In this document: positions 18,028 through 25,159 of the stretch, one piece after another
How the letters are laid out: every line of letters begins with the position of its first letter
Numbering within the stretch: the stretch's first letter is position 1
NCBI GenBank assembly: GCA_018824405.1
Contig: JAHJGO010000025.1
Coordinates: 26,553 to 90,552 of the forward strand
Direction: 5' to 3'
Source: Gammaproteobacteria bacterium
Lineage (GTDB): Bacteria; Pseudomonadota; Gammaproteobacteria; Burkholderiales; Sulfuricellaceae
Length of the DNA stretch: 64,000 bases
Made by a program: the position numbers and the translations under genes
The notes under the pieces: model-generated
Seen by the model: only the letters and a program-made list of their open reading frames with translations
The model's database searches: none
Told to the model about the DNA's origin: nothing

Positions 18028-20406
18028 ATGTTTAAACAGACATCCAAGACTATCATTGCCATCGGCTTTGCCGTGGCCGTGCTGCTGATGCTGGCGATTA
18101 CCTTCATCGGCATTACTCGGATGTATGCGATCAAGAGCCAGATCGAAACCATTGTGCGTCAGAACAATGTCCAGACCGAACTGGTGTCGAGTATGCGTAC
18201 TATTGCCCGGGAGCGGGTGGTCAACCTGTATTCCATGACCATGCTGGATGACCCGTTTGACCGGGACGAAGCTTTTCAGCAATACAAGCGATATGCCACT
18301 GATTTCGTCAAGGCCCGCGACCAGCTGGAGGGGATGCAACTGAATGATGTGGCGCGACAGGCTTTGCAGGAAGCCCTGCGCCTGATCGCACAGGCCTCGG
18401 CTTACCAGGAGCAGGTGGTTAGTCTGGCATATGCCGGGGATCAGCCGGCAGCGCATCATGTTCTGCTGGAGAAGGTCATTCCGGTGCAGGACATGGTGTT
18501 CGTACAGTATTCTCAGTTGCTCGATATGCAGCGTGATTCAGTGCGCCGTGCCATGGAGGAGGCCGACGATTCCTTCCGTTTCGCAACCCTGTTCATGCTG
18601 TTGAGTGGCGCGGTGGCTGTAGTGGTTGTGATGGGGGTGACCACGGTTGTGATCGCTCGTACCCGGGAAATCGAGGAAGCCCTGTTCCAGGAAAAGGAGC
18701 TGGCGCAGGTGACCCTGCACTCCATTGGCGATGCTGTCATCACGACCGATGAAAAAGGCCGGGTCGACTATCTCAATAGCGTCGCCGAGGTGCTGACTGG
18801 CAGGACTTTGGCAGAAGCCCATGGCAAGCCCTTGCGCGAAGTTTTTTCCGTGCTGGATGAGCGTACGCGTGAGCAGGCTTCCCACCTCGCCAGCCATGCG
18901 CTGCCCGATGGCCAGGTAGTCGGTCTCAAGAATCATTCTCTTCTGATCCGGCCTGATGGAAGCGAGGCTCTGGTGGAAGACCGTCTTTCGCCCATCTGCA
19001 ACCGCAACGGGGACATCATGGGTGCGGTCATCGTGTTCCATGATGTGACCGAGGCGCGTGAGATGGCCAGGCATATTTCCTGGCAGGCAACACACGACTC
19101 CCTGACCGGTCTGGTTAACCGCCGTGAGTTCGAGCGCATGCTGCAGGAGTTGATCGATAGCGCCGAGGTGGATGGCAAGCATCATTCCGTGCTGTTCATG
19201 GATCTGGATCAGTTCAAGGTGGTCAACGATACCTGCGGCCACATGGCGGGGGATGAATTGCTGCGTCAGTTGGTAAGTGTCTTCGTGACACGGGGCCGGG
19301 ACTCCGATGTGGTGGCACGGCTAGGGGGTGACGAGTTCGGCATGCTGCTCTACGCTTGCCCGGTTGAGCCGGCGCTGCGCCTGGCGAACGGGGTGCGCGA
19401 GGGGGTGCAGCAATTCCGTTTTGTCTGGCAGGACAAGTCTTTTGAAATCGGCGTCAGTATCGGGCTGGTGGAAGTGAATTCCTCCAGCGGCAGTCTTGCC
19501 ACGGTGATGAGCAATGCCGACGCTGCCTGTTATGCCGCCAAGGAAGGGGGACGCAATCGCGTTCACGTCTACCAGGAAGACGATACCGAACTGGCTCGTC
19601 GTCATGGCGAGATGCAGTGGATTTCACGCATCACCAAGGCTTTTGAGGAAAATCGTTTTCGTCTTTATTATCAGAAAATCGCAGTGGTGATGCCGCATCA
19701 GGTGGGCCAGCAACACTTTGAGGTGCTGCTGCGCATGATCGATGAAAATGGCGATCTGGTCCCGCCCAGCGTTTTCATCCCAGCAGCCGAACGTTATAAC
19801 CTGATGCCGACTGTGGACCGCTGGGTGATCCGCACCCTGTTCAGCTCCCTAGGCGAGGAGTGGCAACGCTTGTGGGCGGAATGTGAGCGTAAGGGCGAAG
19901 CATTCCCGATTCTGTGTGCGGTGAACCTTTCCGCGACCAGCCTGAACGATGAGCTGTTCCCTGCCTTTCTCAAGGACCAGATCGAGCAGCATGGCATGCC
20001 TCCGCAGGCGCTGTGCCTGGAAATCACGGAAACCTCCGCTATTGCCAACCTCAACAAGGCGTCGCAATTCATGCGCGAGCTTTCCGGGTTGGGCTGCCGC
20101 TTTGCACTCGACGATTTTGGCAGTGGCATGTCGTCTTTCGCCTATCTCAAGGATCTCCCCGTCCACTATCTGAAGATCGACGGGGCCTTTGTGCGCGGCA
20201 TGGACCGGAATCCTGTCAATCAGGCCATGGTTGAAGCAATTGCCCGGATTGCCAGCGTGATGGGCATCGAAACCGTGGCGGAATTTGTTGAGGACAAGAT
20301 GCTGGTTGAGAAACTGGCGGTGCTGGGCGTGGATTATGCTCAAGGCTACGGCATCCATAGGCCGGCCCCGATGCAAGGTATCAAATATGGCCCAAGCCGT
20401 GCTTAA
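18028..20406 (+). CDS. Membrane sensor with PAS, GGDEF and EAL domains
   Basis: The 792-residue architecture is a membrane helix (~10-30), a ~155-residue periplasmic helical domain, a second helix (~188-212), PAS (~225-345), GGDEF (~360-520) and EAL (~535-785). The cyclase motif GGDEF is intact and is preceded by the inhibitory I-site RDSD five residues upstream. In the phosphodiesterase domain the EAL motif reads EVL (HFEVLLRM), while ITETSA, DDFGSG and ETVAEFVE look conserved. Net activity may therefore be as a cyclase or as a conditional hydrolase. Its stop overlaps corA by 20 bases. Confidence 0.94.
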   Translation: MFKQTSKTIIAIGFAVAVLLMLAITFIGITRMYAIKSQIETIVRQNNVQTELVSSMRTIARERVVNLYSMTMLDDPFDRDEAFQQYKRYATDFVKARDQLEGMQLNDVARQALQEALRLIAQASAYQEQVVSLAYAGDQPAAHHVLLEKVIPVQDMVFVQYSQLLDMQRDSVRRAMEEADDSFRFATLFMLLSGAVAVVVVMGVTTVVIARTREIEEALFQEKELAQVTLHSIGDAVITTDEKGRVDYLNSVAEVLTGRTLAEAHGKPLREVFSVLDERTREQASHLASHALPDGQVVGLKNHSLLIRPDGSEALVEDRLSPICNRNGDIMGAVIVFHDVTEAREMARHISWQATHDSLTGLVNRREFERMLQELIDSAEVDGKHHSVLFMDLDQFKVVNDTCGHMAGDELLRQLVSVFVTRGRDSDVVARLGGDEFGMLLYACPVEPALRLANGVREGVQQFRFVWQDKSFEIGVSIGLVEVNSSSGSLATVMSNADAACYAAKEGGRNRVHVYQEDDTELARRHGEMQWISRITKAFEENRFRLYYQKIAVVMPHQVGQQHFEVLLRMIDENGDLVPPSVFIPAAERYNLMPTVDRWVIRTLFSSLGEEWQRLWAECERKGEAFPILCAVNLSATSLNDELFPAFLKDQIEQHGMPPQALCLEITETSAIANLNKASQFMRELSGLGCRFALDDFGSGMSSFAYLKDLPVHYLKIDGAFVRGMDRNPVNQAMVEAIARIASVMGIETVAEFVEDKMLVEKLAVLGVDYAQGYGIHRPAPMQGIKYGPSRA

Positions 20407-21457
20407 GAAACGTTCAAAAAAAGCTGGACTGCCTCCGGGTGCCCTGGTGCATATCGGGGAGCGAAAAGCCGAAGTAATGAAGGCCTCGGTGATGGATTAC
20501 GACGAGAAAAACTGTAGCGAAACCACGCTGACGGATCTCGATCTGTGCATCAGCCTGCGTGGCAAGCCGAGTGTCACCTGGGTGGATATCGAAGGAGTGC
20601 ATGATATTCAGGCACTGGAGAAGATCGGCCTTTGTTTCGGCCTGCATCCGCTGGTGATGGAGGATATCCTCAATACCGACCAGCGTCCCAAGATCGAAGA
20701 TTATGGCGACTATCTCTATATCGTGTTGCGCATGCTCACCAGTGGCAGCGAGACCGATGAAATCAGTTCTGAGCAGGTAAGCCTGATTCTGGGCGAAAAC
20801 TTCGTGATTTCCGTGCAGGAGGGGGCAAAGGGCGATGTGTTCGACCCAGTGCGTAACCGTATCCGCAACGGCAAGGGGCAGCTTCGAAAGCTGGGCGCGG
20901 ATTATCTCGCCTATTCGCTGATCGACGCAGTGGTGGATAATTATTTCATCATCCTGGAAAAAATCGGTGAGCGCGTCGAGTGGCTGGAAGAAACGCTGGT
21001 CAGCAACCCCGCGCCGGAGGCCTTGCACCTGATCCACAATCTCAAGCGCGAGATGATCTACCTGCGAAAATCGGTGTGGCCCTTGCGCGAGGTGGTGAGC
21101 GGGATGCAGCGTCGAGACTCCACCTTGATTCGCGAGAGCACCGGTTATTATCTGCGCGATGTTTACGACCACACCATTCAGGTGATCGATACCATCGAGA
21201 CTTTTCGCGACATGCTCTCAGGGATGCTGGACATTTACCTTTCCAGCATCAGCAATCGCACCAATGCCGTGATGAAGGTGCTCACTGTGATTGCAACCAT
21301 CTTCATACCGCTGACCTGGATTGTCGGTATTTATGGCATGAATTTCAAGAATATGCCGGAGCTGGAGTGGCATTACGGCTACTTGGCATCGTGGGTCGCG
21401 ATGATAGGCGTGGCGCTGGGCATGGTGATTTATTTCAAGAAAAAAAAATGGTGGTAG
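20387..21457 (+). CDS. corA: CorA-family magnesium/cobalt transporter
   Basis: The ATG at 20387 lies inside the end of the GGDEF/EAL gene and gives 356 residues (MAQAVLKKRSKK). CorA forms a pentameric divalent-cation channel. The long soluble funnel is followed by two C-terminal helices, with the pore signature YGMNFKNMPELEWHYGY between them and a basic KKKKWW tail. The protein is a typical CorA of the 350-residue class. The overlap suggests translational coupling to the upstream signalling gene. Confidence 0.94.
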   Translation: MAQAVLKKRSKKAGLPPGALVHIGERKAEVMKASVMDYDEKNCSETTLTDLDLCISLRGKPSVTWVDIEGVHDIQALEKIGLCFGLHPLVMEDILNTDQRPKIEDYGDYLYIVLRMLTSGSETDEISSEQVSLILGENFVISVQEGAKGDVFDPVRNRIRNGKGQLRKLGADYLAYSLIDAVVDNYFIILEKIGERVEWLEETLVSNPAPEALHLIHNLKREMIYLRKSVWPLREVVSGMQRRDSTLIRESTGYYLRDVYDHTIQVIDTIETFRDMLSGMLDIYLSSISNRTNAVMKVLTVIATIFIPLTWIVGIYGMNFKNMPELEWHYGYLASWVAMIGVALGMVIYFKKKKWW

Positions 21458-21467
21458 GGGCTTGTTA

Positions 21468-22469
21468 ATGGATAAGCTGGTTCTTGCGGGTGATATTGGT
21501 GGCACCAAAACCTTGCTGCAACTGACGGCAGTGCGGGGCAGCGCTTTTCACCCCATCCATGAGCGCCGTTTTGACAGCGCTGCTCATCATGATTTTAACT
21601 CGTTAGTGGGCGAATTTTTGCGAGAAGCTGCACTTCTTCCAGCCGCTGCCAGGCCGATTGATGCTGCCTGTTTCGGCGTGGCCGGCCCGATTCATGGCCA
21701 AAACGCAAAAATCACCAACCTGAGCTGGACGATCGACGCTGACGCTGTGGTTGCCGAATTCGGCATTGCCAACACTCGCCTGATCAATGATTTTACTGCG
21801 GTGGGCTACGGCATCGAGGTTCTGCATGAGGACGATCTGGCTTCGCTGCAGACGGGTGAGCCCGAACTGCGTGGAACGCGAGCGGTGCTTGGCGCCGGAA
21901 CAGGCCTCGGTGAGGGTGTCCTGGTTTGGCAGGACGATCATTATCAGGCCCTGCCATCAGAGGGGGGGCATGTGGATTTTGCGCCTGCTGATGAGGTTCA
22001 GGACGGCCTGTTGCGCTACCTGCGGCCGATTTTTGGTCATGTATCCTATGAGCGTATTCTCTCAGGCGCCGGTTTGATTAAAATTTTCGAATATCTGACC
22101 GAGACCGGACAGGAAGCGGCCTCTTCCTCCTTGCGTCAAGCGATGCTGGAAAACGATCCGGCAGCGGCAATTTCCGAGTTCGGGCTCGATAGGCGCGATC
22201 CGGCAGCGCTTCGTGCGCTCGACATGTTTGTTGCGATCTATGGAGCGCAGGCCGGAAATCTGGCGCTCACGACGCTGGCCCGGGGTGGCGTGTATGTGGC
22301 GGGCGGCATCGCTCCCAAAATCATTGCCAGGCTCAAACAGGGCGGCTTCATGCAGGCCTTCAATGCCAAGGGGCGCTTTTCGGCGCTGATGCAGCGTATT
22401 CCGGTGCGTGTGGTCATGAATCCGAAAGTGGGCTTGCTGGGCGCGGTGCTGGTGGCAAGCCGCTCATAG
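21468..22469 (+). CDS. glk: Glucokinase
   Basis: The ATG at 21468 follows GGGGCTTGTTA and gives 333 residues. This ROK-unrelated bacterial glucokinase has DIGGTKTLLQL (phosphate loop, residues 8-18), GVAGPIHGQNAKITNLSW, INDFTAVGYGI, the ATP-binding LGAGTGLGEG, PSEGGHVDFAP and YVAGGIAPKI. It phosphorylates glucose to glucose-6-phosphate in the cytoplasm. It may serve glycogen turnover together with glgP at 25 kb. Ten bases separate it from corA. Confidence 0.95.
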   Translation: MDKLVLAGDIGGTKTLLQLTAVRGSAFHPIHERRFDSAAHHDFNSLVGEFLREAALLPAAARPIDAACFGVAGPIHGQNAKITNLSWTIDADAVVAEFGIANTRLINDFTAVGYGIEVLHEDDLASLQTGEPELRGTRAVLGAGTGLGEGVLVWQDDHYQALPSEGGHVDFAPADEVQDGLLRYLRPIFGHVSYERILSGAGLIKIFEYLTETGQEAASSSLRQAMLENDPAAAISEFGLDRRDPAALRALDMFVAIYGAQAGNLALTTLARGGVYVAGGIAPKIIARLKQGGFMQAFNAKGRFSALMQRIPVRVVMNPKVGLLGAVLVASRS

Positions 22470-22525
22470 ATGAATAGGACGCGGCAGGGTAGAATGGGAA
22501 ACAGAATGATTTACGGAGAAATGTC

Positions 22526-22960
22526 ATGAGCGATGAAAATTTTGAACCCAAGAACGATCTTGAGCAGAAGCTGCTGGCGGCAGCAAATGGTGAGGTTGAT
22601 GTCGATGAGTTGATCAGCGGCTTGCTCAATGATCAGGTGTTCATGCCGGTGGAAGACGAGGATTCCGGCATTGAGGGCTTTCAGCGCTCACTTAATGCCC
22701 GCCCGCTGGTGGTGCAGGATGAGGGTGGTGTACATGTGCTGGTGCTGTTCAGCAGCCCGGAACGGGCCAAGGTGGTGATGGAAGAGTTTCCGAAGTTCGG
22801 CGGCGGTCTGCTGGCGGATTTTCGCTGGGTGCTGGAGCGTATCGACGCAGGTGCCGGTGTGACCATCAATCCGGGCTGGGATGTGGGAATCGATCTCGAT
22901 CCCGAATCTGTAGCGACTTTATCTCAGCAACTGGCAGAGGAAAAAGCCCAGCTGCACTAA
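22526..22960 (+). CDS. SseB-domain protein
   Basis: This 144-residue soluble protein follows a good ribosome site (GGAGAAATGTC). It matches the SseB N-terminal domain: DVDELISGLLNDQVFMPVEDE, ARPLVVQDEGGVHVLVLFSSPERA, GGGLLADFRWVLERIDAGAGVTINPGWDVGIDLDPE. The name comes from a Salmonella secretion protein, but most bacterial SseB proteins have no known role and are not secreted. A bidirectional terminator follows. Confidence 0.88.
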   Translation: MSDENFEPKNDLEQKLLAAANGEVDVDELISGLLNDQVFMPVEDEDSGIEGFQRSLNARPLVVQDEGGVHVLVLFSSPERAKVVMEEFPKFGGGLLADFRWVLERIDAGAGVTINPGWDVGIDLDPESVATLSQQLAEEKAQLH

Positions 22961-22964
22961 AATC

Positions 22965-22988
22965 TCAGGGCGGGACTCCCCGCCCTGA
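22965..22988. terminator. Bidirectional terminator between sseB-like and DUF4202 genes
   Basis: TCAGGGCGGG and CCCGCCCTGA form a perfect 10 bp stem with a 4-base loop between two convergent genes. The T-runs are weak on both sides. Confidence 0.75.
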
Positions 22989-22991
22989 AAA

Positions 22992-23594
22992 TCAGCCCAG
23001 AGCTTTCTGAACCACAGCCAGCATTTCTGGCGTGTAATTGAGTTTCAGTGCGGCTTCGTGGCCCTTTTCGGACATTTTTTTCCAGGTCTTGCGCAAAATA
23101 TCGAGCAGCTTTTCTTCCTCGTAGCGGCTGCTGTATTTGTGTACAAAAGCTTCAAGGTAGTGTTCCAGGAAAGTCAGGTCCACCACGTCCTCTAGTAGCT
23201 GGGTTTCCGGGTTGAGCTTGAGTTTCTCCTTGCGCAACAGGGCTTGGAGCTTGGCTATCGTTTCATCGTCATAGCCGACTTCCTGCATGATGGCGCCGGC
23301 GGTATCGCCGTGAAATGAATACAGATAGGTACGCCACTTGTGGTAGCCGGGCTTGTCCATCGGGTAGTCTTCGCGCGGCACTTTCCAGCGGCAGATGTGC
23401 TGGGCGCGTACCGCGAGCTGAACGTGTTCGGGCGCATCCGGTGCGAAGCGGTTGAGCATGTCGCTCATGCGCTGGGCGTAAAGCAGTTCCTTGGGATGTT
23501 CCTTGCCGTCAACCATCTCCTTGTTGGGGTCTTCAGCGTTGGCGGCGTCAAATTTGGCAATGGCCAGGTCGAAACGGGATTTATCAGAAATCAT
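22992..23594 (-). CDS. DUF4202-family protein
   Basis: This 200-residue soluble protein matches the DUF4202 family: FDLAIAKFDAANAEDPNKE, ELLYAQRMSDMLNRFAPDA, AVRAQHICRWKVPREDYPMD, GYHKWRTYLYSFHGDTAGAIM, DVVDLTFLEHYLEAFVHKYS. The many conserved His, Asp and Glu residues suggest a metal-dependent, HD-like helical enzyme, but no reaction is established. A near-perfect FNR-type palindrome sits 12 bases upstream of its start, which hints at oxygen-responsive control. Confidence 0.88.
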   Translation of the reverse strand: MISDKSRFDLAIAKFDAANAEDPNKEMVDGKEHPKELLYAQRMSDMLNRFAPDAPEHVQLAVRAQHICRWKVPREDYPMDKPGYHKWRTYLYSFHGDTAGAIMQEVGYDDETIAKLQALLRKEKLKLNPETQLLEDVVDLTFLEHYLEAFVHKYSSRYEEEKLLDILRKTWKKMSEKGHEAALKLNYTPEMLAVVQKALG

Positions 23595-23605
23595 GTAGAT
23601 TATCC

Positions 23606-23619
23606 TTGATTCAGGTCAA
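23606..23619. promoter_or_regulatory. FNR/CRP-type binding site
   Basis: TTGATTCAGGTCAA differs from the FNR consensus TTGAT-N4-ATCAA at one position. It lies 12-25 bases before the DUF4202 start codon. That is too close for class II activation of this gene from a normal promoter, so repression or an activation of an unseen transcript is more likely. Confidence 0.55.
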
Positions 23620-23726
23620 GACAATTAAAAGTGTATCACCTGACGCTAATGAGGTTAATAGCGACAATATCAAGGGGTGTGATGCGAAAAATATGGGCAT
23701 CCGGCAGGCATGCCCAGGAAAGGTGA

Positions 23727-24152
23727 TTATTTGCTGTCGAGTGCGTTTGCGATGTCTCGCTTGTGCTCTTCTTCCTGGATCAGGATGTCTTCCAGTATGC
23801 GGCGCAGGCCATATTCCTGGAGGGCTTCCGCCTGGGCAATGCGCTCCTTGTAACGTGTGATGGCGTTGTCTTCGCCCCACAGGTCCTGCTTGAGCATTTC
23901 CCGTGGAGTAGAAGAAATTGCGCGCTTTTCCACGTCTATGGTGGGGACGCCGCCGAGGAAGTCGATCTGCTCGGACAGCATCACGGCATGCTGCATTTCT
24001 TCCTGAGAATGAATGATCAGCTCCTTCTGGATCGAGTCGTACTGCGGGCCGCTGATCGCTGCTGCGTGCTGTACATACTGGACAGCGGCAGCGTATTCCC
24101 ATTCCAGATCCTTGTTCAGTTCCTCGATCAGCTTTTTCTTGGTGATTTTCAT
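23727..24152 (-). CDS. Ferritin-like (bacterioferritin-type) di-iron protein
   Basis: This 141-residue four-helix-bundle protein has the iron-ligand pattern: EWEYAAAVQYVQH (helix A Glu), HSQEEMQHAV (ExxH of helix B), and a late IQEEEHKRDIANAL (ExxH of helix D). It is shorter than classical bacterioferritin (~158) and lacks an obvious heme-binding Met context, so it is best called ferritin-like/Dps-like. Such proteins store iron or protect against peroxide. It lies beside the peroxiredoxin gene on the same strand. Confidence 0.88.
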   Translation of the reverse strand: MKITKKKLIEELNKDLEWEYAAAVQYVQHAAAISGPQYDSIQKELIIHSQEEMQHAVMLSEQIDFLGGVPTIDVEKRAISSTPREMLKQDLWGEDNAITRYKERIAQAEALQEYGLRRILEDILIQEEEHKRDIANALDSK

Positions 24153-24196
24153 CGTTATTCTCCTATCGGGTTATGAAGACAAGCGCCTAAAAACAA

Positions 24197-24234
24197 AAAA
24201 GCCGCCGGGAAGTTAATCTCCCTGGCGGCTTTTT
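24197..24234 (-). terminator. Terminator after the peroxiredoxin gene
   Basis: AAAAGCCGCCGGGA and TCCCTGGCGGCTTTT pair around AGTTAATC. Read on the minus strand it ends in TTTTTTGTTTTTAGG, 19 bases after the peroxiredoxin stop, and it separates that gene from the ferritin-like gene. Confidence 0.92.
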
Positions 24235-24252
24235 CATGGGGCGAAACCGGTG

Positions 24253-24855
24253 TTACAGTTCGCCGGAGTGCTTTGCCAGGTAATCTGCTACACCTTTGGT
24301 GTCGGCCTTCATGCCGGCCTTGCCCTTGTTCCAGCCAGCCGGGCAGACTTCGCCATGCTGCTCGGTGAATTGCAGTGCATCAACCATGCGGATCATTTCG
24401 TCGATGTCGCGGCCCAGCGGCAGGTCGTTTACGATCTGGTGGCGGACAATGCCGCTCTTGTCGATCAGGAAGGAGCCACGGAAAGCTACGCCGGCATCGG
24501 CTTCGACATCATAAGCCTTGCAGATTTCGTGCTTGATGTCGGCAACTAGCGGGTACTGCACCTGGCCGATACCGCCGTTGTTGATGGCGGTGTTTTTCCA
24601 TGCCAGATGGCTGAAGTGGGAGTCGATGGAAACGCCGATCACTTCCACGTTGCGATCCTTGAATTCCTTCAGGCGGTGGTCGAAAGCGATCAGTTCGGAC
24701 GGGCACACGAAGGTGAAGTCGAGCGGGTAGAAAAAAATGACCGCATACTTTTCCTTGATGTGGGTCTTGAGGTTGAAGCCTTCTTCGATGCTGTTATTGC
24801 CCATTACCGCTGCAGCGGTGAAATCGGGAGCGGCCTTGCCAACGAGAACTGCCAT
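24253..24855 (-). CDS. Typical 2-Cys peroxiredoxin
   Basis: The ATG at 24855 follows AAAGGAATCAAC, giving 200 residues (MAVLVGKAAPDF). The peroxidatic cysteine is Cys51 in DFTFVCPSELIAF and the resolving cysteine is Cys171 in HGEVCPAGW, the Prx1/AhpC arrangement. It reduces hydrogen peroxide and organic peroxides in the cytoplasm using a thioredoxin or AhpF-type donor. No ahpF is adjacent. A strong promoter and a ~90-base leader precede it. Confidence 0.95.
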   Translation of the reverse strand: MAVLVGKAAPDFTAAAVMGNNSIEEGFNLKTHIKEKYAVIFFYPLDFTFVCPSELIAFDHRLKEFKDRNVEVIGVSIDSHFSHLAWKNTAINNGGIGQVQYPLVADIKHEICKAYDVEADAGVAFRGSFLIDKSGIVRHQIVNDLPLGRDIDEMIRMVDALQFTEQHGEVCPAGWNKGKAGMKADTKGVADYLAKHSGEL

Positions 24856-25159
24856 GTTGATTCCTTTCTTTTGTCGATGAAGATAAAAGCTGCTCACAAT
24901 TATAGGTGGCAGCCCCGTTTTTGTGCATGAATCTTTAAAATTCCAGCCCTTATTATATTTAGACCAAGTCCAAATGACAAGTGTGGAGATTCTGCTTCAG
25001 AAGGAGCGGGGCTTTCAGATTCGCTATCAATAGGCAATCTAAGTTAAAATTCAGCATATTGGATAGACTGAGTTTTCAGCCCTTCGTTATTAGCTGGCAC
25101 TGATGTTGCTGGTGATATTAAGACCATCTTCATCTAAAGCATTGTAAAGAGAGATCGCC
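24856..25159. other. Intergenic region between divergent peroxiredoxin and glgP genes
   Basis: This ~300-base A+T-rich region contains the peroxiredoxin promoter (minus strand) and presumably the glgP promoter. No tRNA, small ORF or riboswitch-like fold was recognised. An AGAGAG ribosome site precedes the glgP ATG. Confidence 0.6.
24952..24980 (-). promoter_or_regulatory. Sigma-70-type promoter of the peroxiredoxin gene
   Basis: On the minus strand TTGTCA and TATAAT are separated by exactly 17 bases. The spacer contains GGACTTGGTCTAA, a small GAC-TTG-GTC inverted repeat that could be a regulator half-site. Transcription would start about 90 bases before the ATG. Confidence 0.65.

Noticed and set aside
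24958..24974. IscR/Rrf2-type site in the peroxiredoxin promoter spacer
   Set aside because: Only a short GAC-TTG-GTC repeat is present, too little to assign to a regulator.
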